Below are positions 17,177-26,723 of a stretch of DNA of 64,000 nucleotides, in pieces. The notes below the pieces were generated by a model. It had not been told where the DNA came from, searched no databases, and was given only the letters and a program-made list of their open reading frames with translations. Source of the stretch: Mycolicibacterium sp. CBMA 247 (GTDB taxonomy: Bacteria; Actinomycetota; Actinomycetes; Mycobacteriales; Mycobacteriaceae); contig NZ_VTGX01000001.1 in assembly GCF_009729095.1 (NCBI RefSeq), forward strand, positions 2,170,001 to 2,234,000, given 5' to 3'. The position numbers and the translations under genes are program-made. Position 1 is the first letter of the stretch; the number at the start of each line of letters is the position of its first letter.

Positions 17177-17930
17177 TGCGCTTCTCCAGGAATGCGGTCA
17201 TCCGCTCGAACTTCTCTTCGCTCTCGAACAACAACGCCTGCGCCATGTTGTCGACGACGGGATGGGCCGATTCGGGCATGTTCATCAACGCCTTGGTCAA
17301 CCGGACCGCGGTGGGCGCGCCCTTGGCGATCTGATCAACCAGCCGGAACGCGCTGGGCAACAGTTCGTCCGGCTCAACCACCTCGGTCACCAACCCCGAC
17401 GCCAACGACTCCTGGGCATCGAGGATCCGGCCCGCGAGCAGGATGTGTTTGGCCATCGGCTCCCCGACCAGCTCCCGCAGCCGCCAGCTGCCGCCGGCCG
17501 CGGCGGCGATTCCTAGGCCGACCTCGGGATTACCGAATCGGGCGTTGACCGTCGCAATACGGAAGTCGGCCGCGTAGGCAAGTTCAGCACCGCCGCCCAG
17601 CGCCCAGCCGTCGACCGCGGCGATCACCGGCATCGGCAACTGATGAATTCGGCGGAACAGGAAGGAGTTGATTCCCGCGAGCGCCTCCGGGCTGCGTCGC
17701 TGTCGCATCTCGGCGAGGTCGGCACCGGCGGCGAACACGCCGCCGGATCCGCTGATCACCAATGTTTTTGGTGATGATTCCAGCCGCTCGCACACCCCGT
17801 GCAGTTCGGCCGCCATGGCCGCGTCGATAGCGTTCTTCTTCTCGGGGCGCACTAACTCGACGTGCACACAATGCTCGCGCTCAGTGACGCTCAGCGTCGC
17901 ATGGGAGGGGTCGATCGAGGTGGTTGCCAT
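17160..17930 (-). CDS. Enoyl-CoA hydratase/isomerase
   Basis: A 256-residue crotonase. The first oxyanion-hole strand is FAAGADLAEM, the second AVDGWALGGGAELAYAADFRIA, and FGNPEVGLG carries the catalytic Glu of the GNPE motif; a second Glu typical of ECH1 is not clear, so hydratase versus isomerase is open. It supplies the second beta-oxidation step next to the 3-hydroxyacyl-CoA dehydrogenase. Confidence 0.92.
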
Positions 17931-17944
17931 GATTCCTTCGTCGG

Positions 17945-19885
17945 TTAGGCGAGATCTCTGGGAATGATTTTGTGCCAGTGCTTTTCGGCGAACGGCTGGC
18001 TCCCGTCAAACGCCTCGACATGCACGTCGAGGTGCAGATGTGTGGCGTCGGTGCGCACGGTCATCGTGGACTGGGTGACCGTCCGCCCTTCGGGGTACTC
18101 GACCTCGAAGCGGGCGAAGGCTTCCGCCCGCTGATCAAAGGTGCGGGTATCCAGTTCGACCAGGCCGTTGTAGTGCTCCCGGCAGGGGAAACCCTTGGCG
18201 CTCACCCACTGGGAACCGTGCTCGGTTCGGCAGATGGTCTTGCGCGCCAAGACATCCCGCTCGACGGCCCAGGTTATCCCCGCGGCACTCTGCAACTGGT
18301 CGGGCACCACCTGAGCGAGGTTGGGTTCTTCGAGGTCATCCAGGCTCGGCATCACCGGAACAAACAACCGCGATGCGTCGCGGTCGATCTCGATGGTGAC
18401 GGGCGCCGGCGGGACCGTCACATTCGGCCAGTCGCTGCCGGCGACCGCGAGCCGCAGGCGATGCCCGTCGTCGAGGCTCCACGCCGTGGCCTCGAGTTCG
18501 ATGTCGACATCGACCCACTCGCCGGGCACCAAGGCAACGGGATCAGCGTCGTACCCGCCGCGATGGGTCAGGTTGAGCAGCCCGCGGGTGATCAACGCCG
18601 ATGTGCCGTCGGGGAATACGTCGCACAGCTTCGCCGAGACGAATGCCACCGGCTGATCAGCGCGGACCCGCACCCGCAGCACGGGATGGCCGTAGACATG
18701 CAGTTCGTCGCCCGGGAAATCCCATGTCAACGATCCCGCGTTGTCGTATCGTTGGTCGGTCGGTTGCCCCCAGGGCAGCGACCCGGCACAGCTGTTCCAG
18801 GCCGCGGTTCCGATGTCACCGATCATGGCGTGCGTCGCGACGCCGCCGCCGCCCAGATCGAATTCGAGGGTTTTGGTGTCGGCCAGCGGCATACCCGGAT
18901 GAGCCCGCCACACTCCCCGCACCTCGGCGAGATCCGGCTCGGGCAGCGTGCTCCGACGGTGGAAGACCTGGACGCGCGGTTCATCGTCGACCCCATTGGC
19001 GTCATTGCGCAGCCAGCGGCCGAACCAGCGCGCCATCTCTGCGGTCAGATCCACCCATGGTCCGGGCAACGACTTCTCCGTGCCCATGTGACTCCACGGC
19101 CCGATCAGCAGCTTCCACGGCGTGCCGGCTTCCTCCAAGGCTTCGACGGTGCGGAATGTGTTGTTGCGGTAGCCATCTGCCCATCCGGCAACGATCATCG
19201 TCGGGCAGTCGACGCGCGCGTAGTCGGGCCTGATCGAACCGTGCTGCCAGTACGGTTGCCGGCGTTGTTCGGCGCGCCACGTGAACAGCCACGGCTCATT
19301 GCTCTCCAGCCGGTTCCGCCATTCGGCGCGCCAGTCCCCGGGCCACAACGACGGCACCGGAGGCATGGCACACATGGCGATCATGAACGACGGATAGTCG
19401 ACGAGATCGAGGAACCGCATCGCGCCGCCCATGTTATGGACGTCATCGTTGTACCGGTCGTCAGAGGAATAGACCGGCACGATCGCTTTGAGTGCGGCGG
19501 GCCGGGTGGCGGCGAGTTGCAGGGAGTTGAATCCGCTGTAGGACCAGCCGAACATCCCCACCGAGCCGTTGGACCACGGCTGCGCGGCCAGCCACTCGAT
19601 GACGGTGTTCAGGTCGACGAGTTCGGCGGCCGGATACTCGTCGGTGGCCGCTCCGCCCGATGATCCGGTGCCCCGCACATCGACACGGCACACCGCGAAT
19701 CCGAACTCGACCGCGAATCTCTCATAGTGGTCGCGCTCGAGCATGTCGTCCTTGCGGTACGGCAGCGCCTCCAGCAAGACGGGCACCGGCTCGTCGGTCA
19801 CCGGGCGATACAGCGTCGCCGCGAGCGCGATTCCGTCGGGCATGGTGAGCGCGATGTCTTCGGCGTTCAGTTCATACATCGTCAT
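17945..19885 (-). CDS. CocE/NonD-family alpha/beta hydrolase
   Basis: A 646-residue serine hydrolase of the cocaine esterase/X-prolyl dipeptidyl peptidase class. The nucleophile elbow is GWSYSG with Ser115, preceded by DVRGTGSSGG, and the C-terminal jelly-roll-like domain (from about residue 330) includes YDADPVALVPGEWVDVDIELEATAW. Members split esters or amides of bulky acids. Its location between the ABC importer ATPase and the beta-oxidation genes suggests it cleaves the imported substrate in the cytoplasm (no signal peptide is seen). It overlaps the ATPase gene by four bases. Confidence 0.88.
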   Translation of the reverse strand: MTMYELNAEDIALTMPDGIALAATLYRPVTDEPVPVLLEALPYRKDDMLERDHYERFAVEFGFAVCRVDVRGTGSSGGAATDEYPAAELVDLNTVIEWLAAQPWSNGSVGMFGWSYSGFNSLQLAATRPAALKAIVPVYSSDDRYNDDVHNMGGAMRFLDLVDYPSFMIAMCAMPPVPSLWPGDWRAEWRNRLESNEPWLFTWRAEQRRQPYWQHGSIRPDYARVDCPTMIVAGWADGYRNNTFRTVEALEEAGTPWKLLIGPWSHMGTEKSLPGPWVDLTAEMARWFGRWLRNDANGVDDEPRVQVFHRRSTLPEPDLAEVRGVWRAHPGMPLADTKTLEFDLGGGGVATHAMIGDIGTAAWNSCAGSLPWGQPTDQRYDNAGSLTWDFPGDELHVYGHPVLRVRVRADQPVAFVSAKLCDVFPDGTSALITRGLLNLTHRGGYDADPVALVPGEWVDVDIELEATAWSLDDGHRLRLAVAGSDWPNVTVPPAPVTIEIDRDASRLFVPVMPSLDDLEEPNLAQVVPDQLQSAAGITWAVERDVLARKTICRTEHGSQWVSAKGFPCREHYNGLVELDTRTFDQRAEAFARFEVEYPEGRTVTQSTMTVRTDATHLHLDVHVEAFDGSQPFAEKHWHKIIPRDLA

Positions 19886-20703
19886 TGTGAAGAGGCCTCC
19901 AGGTCACGGGCTTTCGCAAGCGGTCCGGACAGTTTTCGGGTGTGCGGCGAGGATCCGAGCACCGCCTGCAGCAGCTTCTGGGTGTACGGATGCTGCGGGC
20001 TGTCGGTGACAGTTGCGGTCTCGCCGGTCTCGACGATCTGGCCGCGACGCATCACCGCCACCTGATCGCTGATCCGGCGCACGACGTCGATGTCGTGAGT
20101 GATGAACAGATAGGCCAGCCCGTGCTCCCGCTGCAGGCGCAACAACAGATTGAGGATCTGGGCCTGCACCGATACGTCGAGCGCGGACGTCGGCTCATCG
20201 CAGACGATGAGGGCGGGTTCGCTGGCCAGTGCCCTGGCGATGGCGATACGCTGCCGCTGGCCTCCGGAGAAGCCGGTGATCCGGGAGTCCAGATCGACGT
20301 CGGTCATCCCGCACAGGTCGAGCAGTTCGCGGACCTTTTCCCGGCCGCCTTGGCGGTAACGGCGTTGTGCCCGTAGTGGTTCGGCGACCACCTCACCGAT
20401 GGTGAAGCGCGAGTCGATCGAATCGTAGGGGTCCTGGAGCACCACCCCGACCCGGTGTTGCAGGTCACGCGCCGCCTTGCCTCGCCGGGGCCGGGCGTGA
20501 CCGCTGAACAGCACCGATCCGGTGTCGGGCTTCTCCAGTCCGGTGACGATGCGCGCCAGGGTGGATTTCCCGGAACCGGACTCCCCCACCAGGCTGGTCG
20601 TCTTACCGCGTTCGACGGTCAAGGACACGTCATCGAGCACCGTGACTTTCCCGAATCGCTTTGACACCGACTTGATTTCCACGATCGGCGGCTCGCTCGT
20701 CAT
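19882..20703 (-). CDS. Peptide/nickel-type ABC transporter ATPase (DppF-like)
   Basis: A 273-residue nucleotide-binding protein: Walker A GESGSGKST, signature FSGGQRQR, Walker B LIVCDEPTSALD. It is one of the two ATPases of an oligopeptide-type importer. The start is the ATG at 20703, which overlaps the stop of the other ATPase gene; the longer open frame is a shadow of that gene. It energises uptake with the two permeases and the lipoprotein in the same operon. Confidence 0.93.
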   Translation of the reverse strand: MTSEPPIVEIKSVSKRFGKVTVLDDVSLTVERGKTTSLVGESGSGKSTLARIVTGLEKPDTGSVLFSGHARPRRGKAARDLQHRVGVVLQDPYDSIDSRFTIGEVVAEPLRAQRRYRQGGREKVRELLDLCGMTDVDLDSRITGFSGGQRQRIAIARALASEPALIVCDEPTSALDVSVQAQILNLLLRLQREHGLAYLFITHDIDVVRRISDQVAVMRRGQIVETGETATVTDSPQHPYTQKLLQAVLGSSPHTRKLSGPLAKARDLEASSQ

Positions 20704-21740
20704 TTCCCGGCGCCGATCTCGAGCGGATGGTGACAGGCCGTCCAGTGTTGCGGTGTCATCTCGACAGAGACCGGCACGTCGGTCCGGCACCGATCGTCGG
20801 CGTGATCGCAGCGCGGCTCGAAGGGACATCCGGCGCTCGCCCCCCGTGACGACGGACTTCCTGGAATCGAGCAGAACGGTTCCTTGAGGCCGGCCGATCT
20901 GCCGCTGGCGAAGCACTCCAGCAGCTTGTTGGTGTAGGGGTTGCGCGGGTCATCGAAGACCGAGTAGACGTCGCTCATCTCCAACATCTGACCGCCGTAG
21001 AGCACCGCCACCGAATCGGCCATCTCCGCGACTACGGACATGTCGTGGGTGATCCACAGACAGGTCAGGCCGTTTCGCTCCTGCTGGTCGACGATCATCG
21101 CCAGAATGTCGGCCTGCACTGTCACATCCAGCGCCGTGGTCGGTTCGTCGGCGATGAGCAGCGCGGGCTCGAACGCCAGCGCTATCGCGATCATCACCCG
21201 CTGCCGCATGCCGCCGGACAGCTGATGGGGGTACATCGTTGCGACACGTTCGGGATCGTGGATGTTGACCCGTCGCAGTGCGGCAATGGCCTTCTCACGT
21301 GCGACGTTCTTCTTCTCGCCGCCACGGACCGCGTAGATCTCGCTGACCTGCCTGCCGATGCGGACCACCGGGTTCAACGCGGCGAGGGCATCCTGGGCCA
21401 GGTAGGCGACGGTGTGACCGCGCATCTGCAGGAGGTCGGGTCCGGTCAGGCCGAGGACGTCGACGCCGCCAACGTTGATGCTGCCCGAATCGATGGTGGC
21501 ATCGGCGTCCAACAGCCGGCTCGCCGCCAGTGCGATGGTGGACTTGCCCGACCCTGATTCGCCGACCAATGCCAGCGTGGTACCCGCCTTGATGTCGAAG
21601 CTGACGTCGCGTACGGCGTGGTAGTCGCCGTAGGACACCGACAGATTGCGGACCCGCACATCGGAACCGACCCGGCGCGCCGCTTGGACGGGCTCTTCTG
21701 CGGGTTGCGTGTCGCTTGCCATTTGTACGGCGGTTTTCAC
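20700..21740 (-). CDS. Peptide/nickel-type ABC transporter ATPase (DppD-like)
   Basis: A 346-residue nucleotide-binding protein with Walker A GESGSGKST, signature LSGGMRQR and Walker B LLIADEPTTALD, and the C-terminal cysteine-rich tail CPFEPRCDHADDRC common in the oligopeptide ATPase family. I start at the GTG at 21740, whose GTGA overlaps the permease stop; an ATG six codons later is an alternative. The longer open frame upstream is a permease shadow. Confidence 0.92.
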   Translation of the reverse strand: MKTAVQMASDTQPAEEPVQAARRVGSDVRVRNLSVSYGDYHAVRDVSFDIKAGTTLALVGESGSGKSTIALAASRLLDADATIDSGSINVGGVDVLGLTGPDLLQMRGHTVAYLAQDALAALNPVVRIGRQVSEIYAVRGGEKKNVAREKAIAALRRVNIHDPERVATMYPHQLSGGMRQRVMIAIALAFEPALLIADEPTTALDVTVQADILAMIVDQQERNGLTCLWITHDMSVVAEMADSVAVLYGGQMLEMSDVYSVFDDPRNPYTNKLLECFASGRSAGLKEPFCSIPGSPSSRGASAGCPFEPRCDHADDRCRTDVPVSVEMTPQHWTACHHPLEIGAGK

Positions 21741-22657
21741 AGTGCACCAACCTTTGTCCGGGGGTCGACGATGGCACGCATGACGTCTGCTGCGAGGTTT
21801 CCGAGAACGACCACGACCGCGGCCACGATCACTGTGCCCATCAGCACGGGACGATCGACGTCGGCGAAGGCCTGGGTCTGCAACGCACCGATCCCCGGCC
21901 ACCCGAAGATCGCTTCGACGAACACGATGCCGGAGAACATGATGGCCACGTCCATCCCGACCATGGTGATAGAGGGCGGCAAGGCATTTCGCAGTACATG
22001 CCGGCTGACGATGTAACGCTTCGGAAGTCCCTTGGCGACCGCGGTGCGCGTGTACGGCGCCGCCAGGGCGTCGTTCATCCCGTCCCGGACCAGGTTCGAG
22101 TAGTACGGTGCGCCAAGCACGCCCAGCGTCAGCGCGGGCAGGACCAGATGCGACCAACCCGTGCCGCCGTCTACCGGGAACACCGGCAACAGATACCCGA
22201 AGCACAGCAGCAGCAGGAAGCCGAGTGCAAACGCCGGGATCGACAGCAGCGCGACGTTGACGGCGGCCAACGCCCAGCTGCGGGTGCGGCGCAACGCCTC
22301 CCACAGGCCGAGGCTAGCGCCGAGGATGATCTCGATCAGCAGCGCCGTGGTGGCCAACATGAAGGTCGCGGGAAAGCGCTCGAGGATCAGATCGAGCACC
22401 GGCCGGTTGCGGGTGTAGGACTCGCCGAGGTCACCATGCAGCACCGACGAGTAGTAGTTCCACAGCTGAACCGGCAGTGGGTCGTCCAGGTGGAGCCGAG
22501 CGCGAATGCTCGCAAGCAGCTCCGGGGAGGCCTTGGGGCCGGCGATGGATCGCGCCGGATCTCCGGGCATCAGGTACTGGATGATGAAGGTCAGCAGAAT
22601 GACCAGTGCGACGGTGAGGATGCCGTACAGCACCCGCCGCGTCAGATATCGAGCCAT
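21737..22657 (-). CDS. ABC transporter permease (DppB-like)
   Basis: A 306-residue permease beginning MARYLTRRVLYGILTVALVILLTFIIQYL, the standard opening of DppB/OppB proteins, with LMPGDPARSIAG after the first helix and about six membrane segments. The cytoplasmic EAA-type loop falls around MNDALAAPYTRTAVAKGLPKRYIVSRHVLRNAL. It forms the channel with the DppC-like permease encoded just upstream, which it overlaps by 16 bases. Confidence 0.93.
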   Translation of the reverse strand: MARYLTRRVLYGILTVALVILLTFIIQYLMPGDPARSIAGPKASPELLASIRARLHLDDPLPVQLWNYYSSVLHGDLGESYTRNRPVLDLILERFPATFMLATTALLIEIILGASLGLWEALRRTRSWALAAVNVALLSIPAFALGFLLLLCFGYLLPVFPVDGGTGWSHLVLPALTLGVLGAPYYSNLVRDGMNDALAAPYTRTAVAKGLPKRYIVSRHVLRNALPPSITMVGMDVAIMFSGIVFVEAIFGWPGIGALQTQAFADVDRPVLMGTVIVAAVVVVLGNLAADVMRAIVDPRTKVGAL

Positions 22658-23544
22658 GAGCGCCGCTCCGAGAGTGAGTTACGACGATTGACACCCTCGG
22701 CGATGAGCACGATCGACAGCACCGTAGCTATCGTCAAGGTGAGTGGGACGAGCAACAGGTGCGGTGCGAAATCTATAGCAGCCGAGCCACTTTGGAGCAG
22801 ATTTCCGAGTTCGGGCTGCGGTGGCTGGATTCCGGCGCCGAGGTAGGACAGGCCCGCGCCGATCACCACGACCGCCGCCCCGTTGAGCGCGGCGATATTG
22901 ATCAGCACGGTCGAGGTGTGCGGCAGGACATGTCTGCGTAAGACGGTGAGCCGTCCGACACCATGCACCGTCGCCGCCTCGACGAATCCTCGCCCGCGAA
23001 GCCGCAGCACCTCGCCATAGACCAGCCGCGCGGTCCAGGCCCAGTAGAGCGCGGTGACAACCACCACGATGCCCCACATGCCCCGGCCGACGATGCTGGC
23101 CAGCGCAAGACCCGATAGCACGATCGGGATGGACAGGAACACATCGACGATTCGCATCAGGCTCTGCTCGACGAAGGATCCGAAGAACCCCGCAAGCAGT
23201 CCGACCACGGTGCCGAGCAGCACCGAGGTGACGTTGGCGACGATCGCGACGATCAGGGTGGCCCGCAGACCGGCCGCACTGCGGGCCAGCATGTCTCGCC
23301 CCAGCGAGTCGGTGCCGAAAACATGGTTCGGACTGAACATCCCCAGTGGGGCACCCAGATCGGTGAGGCCGTCCTTGTGCATCACGTACGGCGACCCGAA
23401 CAGCGGCGCCATGATGGCGAACAGCGCCAGCACGCCGAGCAGGCCGAATCCGAGATAAAGAACCCGACTTCGGTGCGGCACATTGGGTCGTTTGCGCGTG
23501 ACATCGACTTCCTCGCGCACTGCAGCAGCAACGATTGCGGCCAT
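22642..23544 (-). CDS. ABC transporter permease (DppC-like)
   Basis: A 300-residue permease with the family's N-terminal region, NHVFGTDSLGRDMLARSAAGLRATL, and an EAA loop in GFVEAATVHGVGRLTVLRRHVLPHTS. About six hydrophobic segments are present. I prefer the ATG at 23544, one base after the lipoprotein stop; a start 13 codons further upstream would overlap that gene. Confidence 0.9.
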   Translation of the reverse strand: MAAIVAAAVREEVDVTRKRPNVPHRSRVLYLGFGLLGVLALFAIMAPLFGSPYVMHKDGLTDLGAPLGMFSPNHVFGTDSLGRDMLARSAAGLRATLIVAIVANVTSVLLGTVVGLLAGFFGSFVEQSLMRIVDVFLSIPIVLSGLALASIVGRGMWGIVVVVTALYWAWTARLVYGEVLRLRGRGFVEAATVHGVGRLTVLRRHVLPHTSTVLINIAALNGAAVVVIGAGLSYLGAGIQPPQPELGNLLQSGSAAIDFAPHLLLVPLTLTIATVLSIVLIAEGVNRRNSLSERRSWLDI

Positions 23545-23545
23545 G

Positions 23546-25219
23546 TCAAACCCACATCCGGTCGTAGTAAGTACCTGTCTCACAACGCATCTGATAGTTC
23601 TGGACGCGTGGTGACCGCATGGCGATGAACTTCAGGCTGCCGGTGAACACGCCGGGGGCGTCCGCAGCAACGATGGACTCCGCGTCGGCCAGGTACCGGT
23701 TGCTGTCCTCGACGACCAGACTCCCCTGGGACTTCATGACCAACTCGTCTACGGCCGGGTTGGAGTAGCCCTGGTAGTTCGACGATCCGTCGCTGGTGAA
23801 GTTTCCGCCGAGCAGGTCCAGTCCGGTGGGCTGTACCTGGTAGTAGTTGCGACCGAAGACTTCGGCCTCACCGTTCTCCAGCGCCACCCAGAACGCCGCG
23901 TTGCTCAAGGTCCTCACGGTGAGATTTACCCCGACCACCGCCCACTGCTGTTGTAGTACCTGACAGGCATTGAGCCAGTAATCGTCCTCGTTGCAGCAGA
24001 ACTCGAGTTCGAGACGGTCGACGCCGGCGTCTTTGAGCAGAGCCTTGGCGCGGTCGGGTTCGTACGAATACGGGGTGAGATTTCCGCGGTAGTCCGGTTC
24101 GTCCTCGGGTATCACCGCCCCCCACGGCACCTGCAGTCCGCGCGAGTATTTGGCCAGCTGCTCACGGTCAGTCGCCCAGTTCAGCGCTTGCCGGACCCGC
24201 AGATCGGCGAGTTTCTCGCTGGCCACATTGATGGCTACCCAGCTCGCCCCGAGCGTCGGGACGGAAACCGTGAACTGGTCGCGCACCTTGGGGTTGCCCT
24301 GCACCCGCGCCGCGAGGCTGGGTGTCAGGCCTTCGCCGAGGATGTCGACGTTTCCGTTCTGCAGTTGCAGGAACTGCAGTGCGGGGTCGATACCCCACCG
24401 GTAGACCACCCGGTCGAGGAACGGCAGACCGGGCCAGGGAAACAACGGGTTGCGCACAAACGTGGCTTGCCGGTTCTTGGTGTCGTACGACGTGATCATG
24501 AACGGACCGTTACCCACCGGCTCGCGCCTGAACCGATCGCCGAGGCGTTCGACCTCTTCGCGGGGCAGGGCTGCGGAATAGGGCTGGGAGAGCTGGCCGA
24601 GGAACGTGATATCGGGTTCCTTGAGTTCCACGGCCAGGGTGTAGTCGTCCTTGGCCACCAGGCCTGGCAGATCGCTGGTCTCCCCGGCGGTGAACTCGGC
24701 GGCGCCTCTGATCGAGGCAAAGTACGGTGCGGCCCAACTCTCGGTAGCCGGATCGAGCACGCGACGCCAAGCGTAGATGTAGTCGTCGGCGACGATGGGA
24801 CGGCCGTTGTGGAACTTGAAGTCCTGTCGCAATTTGATGACATAGCGGGTGCCGTCCTGCGATACCTCCGGCATGGCGGCAGCGGCCGCTGGTGCCGCAA
24901 CGCCGTTTTGCCCGGAGAACCGGTAGAGCGGTATGTAGAGCAGACTGGTCAATGCCTCCCACGAATGCAGGTCGTAGCCGATTGCTGCGTCGTAGGAGTT
25001 GCCCTCCGCGGTCCACGCCGTGACCACCGATCCACCCGGCCGGCCCCGATCGACACTGCCTGGGCCTGGCGGCGCCGCGGTCACCCCGGACGGCGGACCT
25101 TCCATCTGGGTTGCGGTCACCTCGGACCTGCCTCCGCAGGCCGACAGCCCGACGGCCAGCGCGCCCACGCCGCCCATCGCGAAGAATCCTCGGCGACTCA
25201 ACCGATCGGGCAGGTTCAT
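23546..25219 (-). CDS. Substrate-binding lipoprotein, SBP_bac_5 family
   Basis: A 557-residue extracytoplasmic receptor for the importer. The N-terminus has a twin-arginine motif (SRRGFF, Arg9-Arg10) and a lipobox LSAC with Cys28, so it is likely exported folded by Tat and lipid-anchored. The body resembles DppA/OppA-type proteins (RYVIKLRQDFKFHNGRPIVADDYIYAWRRVL). These bind peptides, opines, nickel complexes or other bulky polar compounds. The ligand is presumably the starting substrate of the catabolic operon it sits in. Confidence 0.93.
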   Translation of the reverse strand: MNLPDRLSRRGFFAMGGVGALAVGLSACGGRSEVTATQMEGPPSGVTAAPPGPGSVDRGRPGGSVVTAWTAEGNSYDAAIGYDLHSWEALTSLLYIPLYRFSGQNGVAAPAAAAAMPEVSQDGTRYVIKLRQDFKFHNGRPIVADDYIYAWRRVLDPATESWAAPYFASIRGAAEFTAGETSDLPGLVAKDDYTLAVELKEPDITFLGQLSQPYSAALPREEVERLGDRFRREPVGNGPFMITSYDTKNRQATFVRNPLFPWPGLPFLDRVVYRWGIDPALQFLQLQNGNVDILGEGLTPSLAARVQGNPKVRDQFTVSVPTLGASWVAINVASEKLADLRVRQALNWATDREQLAKYSRGLQVPWGAVIPEDEPDYRGNLTPYSYEPDRAKALLKDAGVDRLELEFCCNEDDYWLNACQVLQQQWAVVGVNLTVRTLSNAAFWVALENGEAEVFGRNYYQVQPTGLDLLGGNFTSDGSSNYQGYSNPAVDELVMKSQGSLVVEDSNRYLADAESIVAADAPGVFTGSLKFIAMRSPRVQNYQMRCETGTYYDRMWV

Positions 25220-26718
25220 GATCGTGGCCCCATCTGTCCGCCGGTCAGCGGCATGAGCAGGCTTTTCACTTCGAGGAATTCCAGCAGGCCGTGGACACCC
25301 AGTTCGCGTCCGTTACCGGACTGCTTATAACCGCCGGTCGGGGCGAGTACGTCGAAGGGTCCGCCGTTGATCACCACCCGGCCGGTCTCCAGTCCGCGGG
25401 CAACGTCCAGCACCCGTTCGTGATCTGCTCCCCAGACCGCTCCGCTGAGCCCGTAGATCGAGTCATTGGCCATGCGCACCGCGTCTGTCTCGTCCGCATA
25501 GGCCATCAACAGTGCGACCGGTCCGAAGATCTCCTCGCGTTCAATGGTCATCCCCGGGCGGACATCGGCGAACAGCGTGGGCAGCACCCAGTTGCCTGCG
25601 CGGAGATGATCGGGCACCTGATCGGCGTCGGGTAGCCCGCCGGCGACCAGTTGGGCGCCTTCGGCAACACCGGAGTTCAGATACTCGATCACCGATTCGT
25701 ATTGCGAACGCGTCGCGATGGGTCCGATGTGCTCACCGGGCAGCCGAGGATCCCCGATCGTCCAGCGGCGGGTGATCTGCTCGGCGATCGCCACCGCATC
25801 GTCGTAGCGACAGTGCGGAACGAGGATTCGTGCGCACGCGGTGCACGTCTGCCCGGAGTTGTAGTACACGTTGGCCAGCGCACCCGACAGTGCGGTCTCA
25901 AGGTCGACACCGTCGTCGAGCACTATCGCCGCCGACTTGCCGCCGAGTTCCAGGCCTACTCGCTTGATCGTGGCCGATGCGGCCGCGCTCACCCGCCTGC
26001 CCGCGGCGGTGGAACCGGTGAACGATACCGCGGCGATGCCGGGATGTGTCGAGATCGCTTCGCCGACAACCGTTCCGCGTCCACTGACCAGGTTGACGAT
26101 GCCGGTCGGGGCGCCCATGTCGCGGGCCACCTCGACGATGGTCTGGGTGAGTAGGAAGGCGTCCAACGGCGCGTCCAGGCTGGGCTTGAACACGACGGTG
26201 CAACCCGCGGCCAGGGCTGCGGCGATCTTGATCGACGCCAGGTACAGCGGATAGTTCCATGGTGTGATCGCCGCGACGACCCCGATCGGCTCATGGCGCA
26301 CGATGCCGGCCCGCAGCGGTTGTTCCCAGACGAACTCGCGGGCGATCCCGGCGTAGGAGCGGAACACATCGATGGCCAGCTGCGTCTGGACATCCCTGGC
26401 GTTGTCGAGGGGTGCACCCATTTCCGCGGTGATCGCCGAGGCGAACTCGTCGATCCGGTCTGCGATCCGCTGCGCCACCTCGTCGAGCAGCGCCGCCCGG
26501 AACTCCGGGGCTGTCATGCTCCATTGCCTGCCGGCGTCCTTGGCCGCGGCGACCGCACGATCAACATCGGCCGCCCCGCCGACCGGCACCTGCCCAATCA
26601 CCCGACCGGTGGACGGGTCATGGACATCGGCCGGTTCCGTGGCGATCAGCGGCGCGCACCATTGCCCACCGATCAGTAGGCGATCGGTACGGCCTGCGGC
26701 GATCACTACCGAGTTCAT
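25216..26718 (-). CDS. Aldehyde dehydrogenase (NAD(P)-dependent)
   Basis: A 500-residue ALDH. The catalytic cysteine is in YYNSGQTCTACARILV, the general base Glu in LELGGKSAAIVLDD, and cofactor loop GSTAAGRRVS is clear; EEIFGPVALLMAY and the C-terminal YKQSGNGRELG are typical. It oxidises an aldehyde, plausibly formed by the Rieske oxygenase or the amine oxidase. The ATG at 26718 is six bases from the stop of the Rieske gene; the longer open frame shadows that gene. Confidence 0.93.
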   Translation of the reverse strand: MNSVVIAAGRTDRLLIGGQWCAPLIATEPADVHDPSTGRVIGQVPVGGAADVDRAVAAAKDAGRQWSMTAPEFRAALLDEVAQRIADRIDEFASAITAEMGAPLDNARDVQTQLAIDVFRSYAGIAREFVWEQPLRAGIVRHEPIGVVAAITPWNYPLYLASIKIAAALAAGCTVVFKPSLDAPLDAFLLTQTIVEVARDMGAPTGIVNLVSGRGTVVGEAISTHPGIAAVSFTGSTAAGRRVSAAASATIKRVGLELGGKSAAIVLDDGVDLETALSGALANVYYNSGQTCTACARILVPHCRYDDAVAIAEQITRRWTIGDPRLPGEHIGPIATRSQYESVIEYLNSGVAEGAQLVAGGLPDADQVPDHLRAGNWVLPTLFADVRPGMTIEREEIFGPVALLMAYADETDAVRMANDSIYGLSGAVWGADHERVLDVARGLETGRVVINGGPFDVLAPTGGYKQSGNGRELGVHGLLEFLEVKSLLMPLTGGQMGPRS

Positions 26719-26723
26719 GACCG

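Noticed and set aside
17972-19663. Long plus-strand open frame opposite the CocE hydrolase
   Set aside because: High-GC antisense shadow; the minus-strand frame has clear catalytic motifs.
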